NCBI GenBank assembly: GCA_963840725.1
Contig: CAWIZY010000028.1
Span: 1 to 64,000, forward strand
Direction of reading: 5' to 3'
Length of the DNA: 64,000 bases
Source: CAVWDU01 sp963840725
GTDB taxonomy: Bacteria; Pseudomonadota; Gammaproteobacteria; Pseudomonadales; Halieaceae
The position numbers and the translations under genes were made by a program. The notes under the pieces are model-generated. The model ran no database searches and was not told the DNA's origin. It was given only the letters and a program-made list of their open reading frames with translations. Of this stretch, positions 36,825-44,307 are shown piece by piece (positions within the stretch are counted from its first letter, which is position 1; each line of letters starts with the position of its first letter).

Positions 36825-38459
36825 ATGAACGACACCCCACTGACAACCGCTTACGAAGCATTCGCAAGAGCTGTGGCCTGCTATCCGACCCACGATTTCC
36901 TGCATATCCCCGCAGCGGCGACACGCCATTACCACGACAGCAGTATCGAACTTAGCTACGCCGCAGCCGCCAGGCTTATCGAAGATCTGCGCGCGGCATA
37001 CAGCGCTGCGGGCTATGGTCCCGGTCATCGCATCGCGCTGATGCTGCAAAACCGCCCGGCTTTTTTCCTGCACTGGCTGGCACTCAACGCGCTGGGAGTC
37101 AGTGTGGTTCCCCTCAACGACGAGATGTCCGCCGAGGAGCAGGCCTACATTCTCAACCACAGTGAAGCCTGTCTGCTGGTCCATCTGGCCGACCTCAGCG
37201 ATCAGCTGCCCGCACTGGTACCGCTGCTCGAAAACAACATTCATTGCCTCGCCGACGGGGCCATGGAGGCCCTGCCGGTCGTCTCGACCTCAGCGTCGGG
37301 GCCGAGAGGCATTCACGCTGAGTGCGCCCTGCTCTACACCTCCGGCAGTACCGGTCAACCGAAGGGCTGTATGCTCAGTAATGAGTACTTCCTGCTCAGC
37401 GGGCAGCGCTACCTGGCGCTGGGCGGCCTGTGCGCCATAGAGCCCGGGGCGGACCGCTTGATTACCCCCTTGCCACTGGTCCACATGAACGCCATGGCCT
37501 GCTCCACGCTGGCTATGATTCTCAGTGGTGGCTGTATCGTGCAGTTGGACCGTTTTCATCCCCGCAGCTGGTGGCAATCTGTGCGCGATTCCCGCGCCAC
37601 TATCGCGCATTATCTCGGGGTCATGCCGGCCATGCTGTTGAACCTGCCTCCCGCCGACGATGATTTTTCCGATCAGGTGCGCTTCGCTTTTGGTGCCGGG
37701 GTCAATCCCATGCATCACGCTGCATTTGAGGCGCGCTTCGGTTTCCCGCTGATCGAGGCCTGGGGCATGACCGAAACCGGGAACTGCGGCGCTATTGTAG
37801 CCAGTGAAGAGCCGCGCCATGTGGGCCAGTCCTGCTTCGGCAGACCGCCCCCTCATCTGGAAATCGAGATGATCGATGAGGCGGGTCGGCCCGTGGCCGC
37901 CGGAGAGACCGGGGAGCTGTTGCTGCGTCATAGCGGGGACGACCCGCGCCGGGGATTTTTCTCCGGCTACCTGAAAAACCAGGAAGCCACTAACGAAGCC
38001 TGGGCCGACGGCTGGTTCCACACCGGTGATGTGGTGCGCCAGGATGCATCAGGTGCTATGTACTTCGTGGATCGACGCAAAAACGTGATTCGCCGTTCGG
38101 GGGAAAACATCTCTGCGCTAGAGGTGGAGGCGGCCCTCTCACAGGACCCGTCCATCGGCATGGTCGTGGTGTGCCCGGTGCCCGACGAGGTCAGGGGCGA
38201 TGAGGTCATGGCCTGTGTTGTCGCCGCCCCGGATACGGTCACCGACCGGCAACAGGCCGAGGCGATAGTGAAACGCGCGCTACGATCGCTTGCCTATTTC
38301 AAGGTCCCCGGCTATCTGGGCTTTTTTGAGCGCTTGCCGCTCACCGCCTCGGAAAAACCCAAACGCGGAGAGATCAAACAACTTGCCCTGACGGCGTTGC
38401 AGGACGCCACCTGCCACGACCTCAGACAGCTTAAAAAGCGTCAGGCCAAAACCCCGTGA
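36825..38459 (+). CDS. AMP-forming acyl/aryl-CoA ligase
   Basis: A 544-residue class I adenylate-forming enzyme. P-loop-like motif ALLYTSGSTGQPKGCML at about residue 168, the YGxTE-equivalent EAWGMTETGNCG at about 308, the hinge DRRKNVIRRSGENIS at about 412 and the catalytic lysine in TASEKPKRGEIK near the end. It activates a carboxylic acid to its CoA thioester. Candidates from context are an indole-derived acid such as dioxindole-3-acetate, or 2-aminobenzoate. Overlaps the thiolase-like gene by 4 bp (GTGA). Confidence 0.88.
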   Translation: MNDTPLTTAYEAFARAVACYPTHDFLHIPAAATRHYHDSSIELSYAAAARLIEDLRAAYSAAGYGPGHRIALMLQNRPAFFLHWLALNALGVSVVPLNDEMSAEEQAYILNHSEACLLVHLADLSDQLPALVPLLENNIHCLADGAMEALPVVSTSASGPRGIHAECALLYTSGSTGQPKGCMLSNEYFLLSGQRYLALGGLCAIEPGADRLITPLPLVHMNAMACSTLAMILSGGCIVQLDRFHPRSWWQSVRDSRATIAHYLGVMPAMLLNLPPADDDFSDQVRFAFGAGVNPMHHAAFEARFGFPLIEAWGMTETGNCGAIVASEEPRHVGQSCFGRPPPHLEIEMIDEAGRPVAAGETGELLLRHSGDDPRRGFFSGYLKNQEATNEAWADGWFHTGDVVRQDASGAMYFVDRRKNVIRRSGENISALEVEAALSQDPSIGMVVVCPVPDEVRGDEVMACVVAAPDTVTDRQQAEAIVKRALRSLAYFKVPGYLGFFERLPLTASEKPKRGEIKQLALTALQDATCHDLRQLKKRQAKTP

Positions 38460-39637
38460 GCACACCAGCCAGCTACAGGGGTATCGCGCTGGTAACACCG
38501 GTATCCTGGGGCTACAGTAAAACCAGCGAGCACAGCGCGCGCTGGTTCATTGGCAGTGTGCTGCGAGAGATGCTCGCCGCAGCGGGGATCGAAAAAACCG
38601 ACGTTGACGGCATGGCAGTCTCCAGTTTCGGTCTGGCCCCGGATTCGGTGAGTTTTTTAAGCCAGCACTACGGAATGACGCTGCGCTGGCTGGAACAATT
38701 GCCCTTTGGCGGTGCCTCCGGGATTATCGCGCTGCGGCGTGCAGCTCGAGCAGTGCAAGCCGGCGATGCGGACATCGTCGCCTGCATCGGCGGTGACACA
38801 GCGGGGCAGAATAGCTTTCGCGAACTGGTGGCAGATTTTTCCACCTTCAGTAACAGCGCGGCCTACCCCTACGGCAGTGCCGGCCCCAATCTGCCCTTCG
38901 CCCTGATTACCCAGGCCTATATGGTGAGTACCGGAGCACGCCGCGAAGACTTCGGTCGGATTGCAGTGAGTCAACGGCACAACGCCCGTCACTACCCCGC
39001 CGCCCTGCTCGGTGAAAAACCCTTGAGCCTGGACGACTACCTTGGAGCCCGGGAGATCGCCTCACCTCTGCACCTGTTCGATTGCGTTATGCCCTGCGCC
39101 GGTGGCGAGGGTTTCCTGTTGATGAGCGTTGACCGGGCCCGGGACCTGGGACTGGATTACGTGCAAGTCCTCGCCGCGGACGAGCGCCACAACGCTTATG
39201 CCGATGATCCCGTACAACTGCGCGGCGGCTGGTCACTCTTCGCCGATGATCTGTACCGTGCTGCAAAACTGGGCCCGGAGGATATGGATTTATTGCAGAC
39301 CTATGACGACTACCCCGTCATCTGCATGCTGCAGATGGAGGGGCTGGGTTTTTGCCCACCGGGGAAAGCGTCACAGTGGGTGAGGGAGACGGATCTTCGT
39401 TTCGACGGCGCCGGTTTGCCCCACAATACCTCTGGCGGTCAGTTGTCGATTGGTCAGGCGGGTTCCGCTGCCGGTTACCTTGGCGTGGTGGAGACCATTC
39501 GCCAACTGACCGAAACCGCCGGTGACAATCAGGTACGCAACGCGTACTACGGCATGGTCAGTGGTTACGGGATGATCAATTACGATCGTGGGTTATGCAG
39601 CGCCGCCGCTATTCTCGCACGCGGGGCTGCAGCGTGA
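38456..39637 (+). CDS. Thiolase-like protein without the catalytic Cys/His, probable retro-aldolase subunit
   Basis: A 393-residue thiolase-superfamily protein starting at a GTG that overlaps the ligase stop. At the place of the nucleophilic cysteine (usually NxxCxSG) it reads LPFGGASGIIALRRA, and the usual GHPxGxxG histidine loop is NTSGGQLSIGQAGSAAG, with Gln in place of His. A late cysteine remains (DRGLCSAAAI). The same losses mark the steroid Ltp2 aldolases, which cleave tertiary beta-hydroxyacyl-CoAs by a retro-aldol reaction and need a DUF35 partner. A DUF35 gene follows here with a 4-bp overlap. Retro-aldol cleavage of a 3-hydroxy-oxindole-3-acetyl-CoA is my inference. Confidence 0.82.
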   Translation: MSTPASYRGIALVTPVSWGYSKTSEHSARWFIGSVLREMLAAAGIEKTDVDGMAVSSFGLAPDSVSFLSQHYGMTLRWLEQLPFGGASGIIALRRAARAVQAGDADIVACIGGDTAGQNSFRELVADFSTFSNSAAYPYGSAGPNLPFALITQAYMVSTGARREDFGRIAVSQRHNARHYPAALLGEKPLSLDDYLGAREIASPLHLFDCVMPCAGGEGFLLMSVDRARDLGLDYVQVLAADERHNAYADDPVQLRGGWSLFADDLYRAAKLGPEDMDLLQTYDDYPVICMLQMEGLGFCPPGKASQWVRETDLRFDGAGLPHNTSGGQLSIGQAGSAAGYLGVVETIRQLTETAGDNQVRNAYYGMVSGYGMINYDRGLCSAAAILARGAAA

Positions 39638-40059
39638 GCGTCAGCTTTGCGACCGGACTACCCGAAGCAGGGGGTGAACTCCTGCTGCTTTGCTGCGAGC
39701 ACTGCAACCGAGTGAGCTATCCCAGCAGGGAGCTATGTGGCTACTGTCTTGCAGATTCCCTCGGCTGGAGAGCCACAAATGCCGGTGGTACCGTGCAATC
39801 AATAAGCACCTTGCAGTACAGCCTTGAGGCAAGCTATGCAGAACAGCTGCCGTGGACTATTGCATCAGTCCTGCTCGACTGCGGGCCGGTCGTCCTTGCC
39901 CACCTGCAACCGGGCCTGAACATGAACGACCGCATCGTATTGCGTATCTGCAGTGACCGGGAAAACAATCGCCTGCTGGTCGCCTGCGCGGTGAGTGACC
40001 CCGAGAACGCTGCAGCAGACTGGTTGCGAAGCATTGGCTACGAGGAGAAAGCATCATGA
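39634..40059 (+). CDS. DUF35 OB-fold/zinc-ribbon protein, partner of the thiolase-like protein
   Basis: 141 residues from a GTG overlapping the thiolase stop. A rubredoxin-like zinc ribbon (CEHCNRVSYPSRELCGYC) is followed by an OB-fold (WRATNAGGTVQSISTLQYS, then LLDCGPVVLAHLQPG). Such proteins bind thiolase-like partners and can hold the CoA part of the substrate, as in benzylsuccinate BbsA/BbsB and the steroid Ltp2/DUF35 aldolases. It should form a complex with the upstream gene product. Overlaps the next SDR by 4 bp (ATGA). Confidence 0.85.
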   Translation: MSVSFATGLPEAGGELLLLCCEHCNRVSYPSRELCGYCLADSLGWRATNAGGTVQSISTLQYSLEASYAEQLPWTIASVLLDCGPVVLAHLQPGLNMNDRIVLRICSDRENNRLLVACAVSDPENAAADWLRSIGYEEKAS

Positions 40060-40781
40060 GAACCGCACTGGTCACCGGAGGCAGCACCGGCATTGGCGAC
40101 ACCCTCTGTCGTGAATTGCTGGATAATGGTTATCGCGTCGTTAATGTGTCCCGCCGGGCCTCACCCCGTGAGCATGCCGAGCTGCACAACTATGCGGCCG
40201 ACCTGTCCGACCCCGCCGCCACCACTGCCGTGGCGGCACAAATCGCGGCTGAACATGCAGTGACTGATATCGTTCATAACGCCGGCGTTATCCGACCGGC
40301 CCTGCTGGGAGCGGTTGACATTGCCGACCTGGACGTACTCACCCACCTCCACCTGGGCGCAGCCATTACGCTGGCACAGGCCTGTTTACCAACACTCAGG
40401 GACTGCGGTAGCGGACGCATCGTGCTGATCAGTTCGCGGGCGGCAGTGGGCCTGGAGACACGCACCTGCTACTCCGCGACCAAGTCCGGCATGATGGGCA
40501 TGGCTCGGACCTGGGCGCTGGAGCTGGGAACTGCGGGCGTTACCGTCAACGTAGTCGCACCGGGACCGATCGCAGAGACCGAAATGTTCGACGGTGCAGT
40601 GTCTGTCGAAGATGAGGAAAAACGCGCCGCTATTGCCCACTCGATCCCGGTAGGCCGGCTTGGAAACCCCGCCGATGTGGCCCGGGCAGTGCTGTTTTTT
40701 CTCTCACCCGACAACAGCTTCGTCACTGGACAAACACTGTTTGTCTGCGGTGGCGCCAGCATCGGCTCGCTGAGCCTTTAA
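40056..40781 (+). CDS. SDR-family dehydrogenase of the Rieske operon
   Basis: A 241-residue short-chain dehydrogenase with TGGSTGIGDT, HNAGVI, and the catalytic serine and YxxxK in LISSRAAVGLETRTCYSATKSG. Coupled to the DUF35 gene by overlap and 24 bp upstream of the Rieske alpha subunit, it is a good candidate for oxidising the cis-diol formed by the dioxygenase; on an indole ring, oxidation of the C2 hydroxyl would give the lactam (oxindole) directly. The reaction is inferred from position. Confidence 0.85.
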   Translation: MRTALVTGGSTGIGDTLCRELLDNGYRVVNVSRRASPREHAELHNYAADLSDPAATTAVAAQIAAEHAVTDIVHNAGVIRPALLGAVDIADLDVLTHLHLGAAITLAQACLPTLRDCGSGRIVLISSRAAVGLETRTCYSATKSGMMGMARTWALELGTAGVTVNVVAPGPIAETEMFDGAVSVEDEEKRAAIAHSIPVGRLGNPADVARAVLFFLSPDNSFVTGQTLFVCGGASIGSLSL

Positions 40782-40805
40782 CCTGAATCAACAGGGAGAC
40801 CCGCC

Positions 40806-42131
40806 ATGAGCTATAGCATAGAAGAAATCGCACGTCTGGTAGAACCGGCGCGACTGCACCGCAGCATTTATACCGACCCGGCGCTGTTCGAACTGGAGAT
40901 GGAGCGAATCTGGGGGAGCGCCTGGATATTTATTGGTCACGAAAGTCAGGTAAAAAACCCGGGTGACTATTACACCACCCACATCAATCACAAAATACCG
41001 GTGATGATGACCCGCGATCGCGAGGGTCAGGTACACGTACTGCACAACCGCTGTGCCCATAAAGGCGCCAAACTGGTGGACACTCGCTGCGGCAATGCCA
41101 GAGCGTTCCGCTGCTGCTACCACGGCTGGACTTTCGCCCCGGACGGCAAGGTATTGAAAATTCCCAACGAGGCGGGCTACGAAGGTACCGGCTTCGACGT
41201 CAATGATCCGATGAACAACCTGCAGAAATTAGCCCGCTATGACAGTTACCGCGGCTTTGTATTCGCGACGCTTAACCCCAATGCGCCGGATCTGAAAAAC
41301 TGGATGGGCGGTGCCATTGATTGCCTGGACAACCTCTGTGATCGAGCGCCCGATGGTGAGGTAGAAGTCGCCGGCGGCGTTCTGCGCTACGAGCACGACT
41401 GCAACTGGAAGCTGTTTCTGGAAAACCTCAACGACACCATGCACCCAATGGTCACCCATCAGTCGGTGGTGCAGGCGGCCGAGGATTATATCGCCACTCT
41501 GCCACCAGAGGCTGTGGGCCAGCGTGCTGAAGCCGAGATTATTCCGCCGTTTGGTGCGTCTTACGAGAACTTCGAAAACTCCGGTATCACCGGCTTCAAG
41601 TTTGGCCACCACTACGACGGCGGCAAAACCAGCATACACGCCGATTACACCGTCATGCCCGCCTATCAAGCGGCGATGGTCGCCGCCTATGGGGAAGAGC
41701 GCACCCGGGAGATTTTTTCCTTCAATACTCACAACACGCTCTACTACCCCTCTATTACCATTAAAAGCGCGGTGCAGAATATCCGCGTAGTGCGGCCGAT
41801 AGCGGTAGACAAATGCATCGTTGAAACCTGGTCATTCCGCCTCAAGGGCGCGCCTGAGGAGATGCTACAAAGAACCCTGCTGTACTCCCGTCTCATTAAT
41901 TCCTCCGCTTCCATGGTCGGCCCCGACGACCTTGAGGCCTACATGCGTATACAGCAAGGACTGCAGAGCACGGGCAGTGACTGGATCGAAATGTATCGCC
42001 AGTTCGGCAAAGACCAGGAACTGGCTGACCGGGTTGTCGGCGGCGGCACCTCGGACCTCGACATGCGCACCCAGTACGGTGCCTGGAAAAGCTATATGAC
42101 CGGCGAGTTCAACCCGGTGGAGGCCGCCTGA
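40806..42131 (+). CDS. Aromatic ring-hydroxylating dioxygenase, alpha subunit
   Basis: A 441-residue Rieske oxygenase. The [2Fe-2S] motif is CAHKGAKL...CCYHGWTF (CxH at about residue 83, CxxH at about 104); the mononuclear iron site follows in LENLNDTMHPMVTHQS (about 205-218) with a distant Asp. A strong GGGAGAC ribosome site precedes the ATG. With the beta subunit it forms the terminal oxygenase that adds O2 across an aromatic bond. The family includes enzymes acting on anthranilate, salicylate and indole-acetate derivatives. No ferredoxin or reductase gene is nearby, so its electron source is elsewhere. Confidence 0.9.
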   Translation: MSYSIEEIARLVEPARLHRSIYTDPALFELEMERIWGSAWIFIGHESQVKNPGDYYTTHINHKIPVMMTRDREGQVHVLHNRCAHKGAKLVDTRCGNARAFRCCYHGWTFAPDGKVLKIPNEAGYEGTGFDVNDPMNNLQKLARYDSYRGFVFATLNPNAPDLKNWMGGAIDCLDNLCDRAPDGEVEVAGGVLRYEHDCNWKLFLENLNDTMHPMVTHQSVVQAAEDYIATLPPEAVGQRAEAEIIPPFGASYENFENSGITGFKFGHHYDGGKTSIHADYTVMPAYQAAMVAAYGEERTREIFSFNTHNTLYYPSITIKSAVQNIRVVRPIAVDKCIVETWSFRLKGAPEEMLQRTLLYSRLINSSASMVGPDDLEAYMRIQQGLQSTGSDWIEMYRQFGKDQELADRVVGGGTSDLDMRTQYGAWKSYMTGEFNPVEAA

Positions 42132-42132
42132 C

Positions 42133-42606
42133 ATGACTGACCTGAAACAGATTGAGCGCTTCCTCTACGATGAGGCGGACTTGCTGGACCGCCCCGACCT
42201 GGATAACTGGATCACGCTCTACACCGAGGACGGCACCTACTGGATGCCGGTTGAAGAGGATCAGGCAGACCCGATCAATCATATTTCGCTGTTCTACGAT
42301 GACCGGGTGATGATGGAAGTGCGACGGCGTAACTTCGTCCATCCGCGCGCTGCCTCCAAGGATCACAAAGTAAGGTGTTCTCATCTCATCGGTAATATTC
42401 GCGACGCGGGGACGACCGACCAGGGTGACCGTATTATCACCTCCAATTTCCAGACGCTGCTTTTCTATCGCGACGAGCAGCGAATATACGGCGGCAAGTA
42501 CGAACACCACCTGGTAAAGACCGCAGACAGCTTCAAAATTCGTCATAAAAAGGTCACGCTTATCAATTGCGATGCCCCGCATCGGTCACTGATCATCTAT
42601 CTGTGA
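42133..42606 (+). CDS. Aromatic ring-hydroxylating dioxygenase, beta subunit
   Basis: A 157-residue SnoaL-like cone-fold subunit starting 1 bp after the alpha-subunit stop. It shows the usual beta-subunit pieces RFLYDEADLLDRPDLDNWI, LYTEDGTYWMPV and FQTLLFYRDEQRIYGGKYEH. It stabilises the oxygenase hexamer and carries no catalytic residues. The next gene begins 66 bp later. Confidence 0.9.
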   Translation: MTDLKQIERFLYDEADLLDRPDLDNWITLYTEDGTYWMPVEEDQADPINHISLFYDDRVMMEVRRRNFVHPRAASKDHKVRCSHLIGNIRDAGTTDQGDRIITSNFQTLLFYRDEQRIYGGKYEHHLVKTADSFKIRHKKVTLINCDAPHRSLIIYL

Positions 42607-42671
42607 CCCCGCGGCTCGGCATGTCCGAAGAAGCGATAGACCGGACGTCCGGCAGCAGCGTCTGAACGTCT

Positions 42672-43445
42672 GTGGCTGATCTCGCACTCTGGCAATACGT
42701 GGCTATTGCACTCCTGTTCGTATGGAGCGGTTTTGTGCGTTCTGCATTGGGTTTTGGTGGCTCGGTGCTCACGCTGCCCTTCCTGCTGATGGTAGACAAC
42801 GCACCGTTAGTGTTCCTGCCAATTATCGCAGTGCACATGCTGGTTTTCTCATCCGTCACCGTATACCTCTCTCACCGTAAAACCGTGCGCGCGGGTCTGC
42901 CGGCTGCAGAGGGCTCCGTGAACTGGCCCTTCGTGCGCTACGCACTGACACTGATGATCATTCCCAAACTGCTGGGAGTGGCCGGTGTCATCCTGCTGCC
43001 CACCGATATCGTGACCGGCTTTATTTATGTGGTAGTGGCAATCTATGCGCTTACTTATATTGTCGACCGGCCGATACAAAGTAATAGCAAAACCCTGGAT
43101 GTGATTTCGCTGCTGCTGGGTGGCTATGTCAGTGGCATTTCCCTGGTGGCGGCGCCGCTGGTGGTGCCAGTCGCAGTCCGTCATGTTGAGCGCAGCCAAC
43201 TACGTGACACCCTGTTTGTGCTGTGGTTTGTGCTGGTAGCCGTAAAGCTGGCAGCCTTCACCTACAGCGGCATCGACCTGCAGTGGCGGCAGCACCTGTG
43301 GCTGCTGCCCTGTGCAACCGTCGGCCACCTGCTGGGGCTCAGATTCCACAGCTACAGCCTCACAGCTGATACCCGCGTATTTTACCGCGTACTGGGTTGT
43401 GGGTTACTTACGGTGAGTGTGATTGGCCTGCTGCGGCTGTTCTGA
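42672..43445 (+). CDS. TSUP (TauE/SafE) family membrane permease
   Basis: A 257-residue protein with about eight membrane segments, starting at GTG 42672. The N-terminal repeat FVWSGFVRSALGFGGSVLTLP and the second-half LLGGYVSGISLVAAPLVVPV are typical of TSUP transporters, which move organic or sulfur anions. As last gene of the RidA-to-Rieske operon it may import the aromatic acid or export an intermediate. The direction and substrate are not known. Confidence 0.82.
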   Translation: MADLALWQYVAIALLFVWSGFVRSALGFGGSVLTLPFLLMVDNAPLVFLPIIAVHMLVFSSVTVYLSHRKTVRAGLPAAEGSVNWPFVRYALTLMIIPKLLGVAGVILLPTDIVTGFIYVVVAIYALTYIVDRPIQSNSKTLDVISLLLGGYVSGISLVAAPLVVPVAVRHVERSQLRDTLFVLWFVLVAVKLAAFTYSGIDLQWRQHLWLLPCATVGHLLGLRFHSYSLTADTRVFYRVLGCGLLTVSVIGLLRLF

Positions 43446-43540
43446 GTGCAATGCCGACAACGGTTTCGTGGGCTCGTCCCGTGACCGGCGCTGCATTCCA
43501 AAGAGCGCGTCCGGGTGAGGCATCGACTGCGGACAGGACA

Positions 43541-44089
43541 CTAGATGGCGATTTCAGGAATCTCCCGCTGGGTGGCCAACTCCAGCTCGAAGTAGTCAGC
43601 CTCCTTGAAATTAAAGATTTTAGCCATAATGTTGCTGGGAAAGGACTGCACGTGGGTATTCCAGCGACGCACAGCGCTGTTGTAGCCACGCCGGGCCTGG
43701 AGAATCTCCAGCTCAACCTGATTGAGAGCGTTCTGTAGATTAAGGTAGTTGTCGCTGGCCCGCAGCTCCGGGTAAGACTCCGCCACCGCCATCAACTCAT
43801 TGAAAGAGCGAGAGATTTTGCTCTCTTCCTGGGCTCTGTCGTCCCGCGATGCACTGTCCAGGCGTTGCTCGGTGACCGAGGCGATAGTACCCGATTCATA
43901 GTCGGAGTAACCTCCCACGACCTTGACGATATTGGGGAGCAGGTTGAAGCGACGCTTGAGTGCTACCTCGATGCCGCTCCACTGCTCTTCAATGGTGTTT
44001 CGGTACTTGATGAAGTTGTTATACATGCTGACCAGGATCACGGTCGTAAATATGCCCAGCATGATCAGTAATGGCCACTTATCTTCCAT
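43541..44089 (-). CDS. LemA family protein
   Basis: A 182-residue protein with one N-terminal membrane helix (LLIMLGIFTTVILVSMY) and a helical bundle typical of LemA: YRNTIEEQWSGIEVALKRRFNLLPNIV and YNSAVRRWNTHVQSFPSNI. The conserved end FNFKEADYFELE is present. Function unclear in general. Convergent with the TSUP gene; the RND operon follows upstream on the same strand after a 218-bp gap in which nothing was recognised. Confidence 0.92.
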   Translation of the reverse strand: MEDKWPLLIMLGIFTTVILVSMYNNFIKYRNTIEEQWSGIEVALKRRFNLLPNIVKVVGGYSDYESGTIASVTEQRLDSASRDDRAQEESKISRSFNELMAVAESYPELRASDNYLNLQNALNQVELEILQARRGYNSAVRRWNTHVQSFPSNIMAKIFNFKEADYFELELATQREIPEIAI

Positions 44090-44307
44090 GAAATTGCTCC
44101 ATTATCCGGTTCAGAAACTGACGAAAAAGCGCAGATTGGTCGCCCAGTGTTCGGCCGTGCCCACAACGCCCAACGCTGCGGCAGCTGCCGCCTATCAAAA
44201 AAGTCGACGCTACCAGGCTAGCAGAGTGCGGTCGATTTTCCACCGGTACCATGATGTCTGCTGGCATCCAATGGTCCATCAAGTCGCGATCGCAATGGGG
44301 CTCTGCC

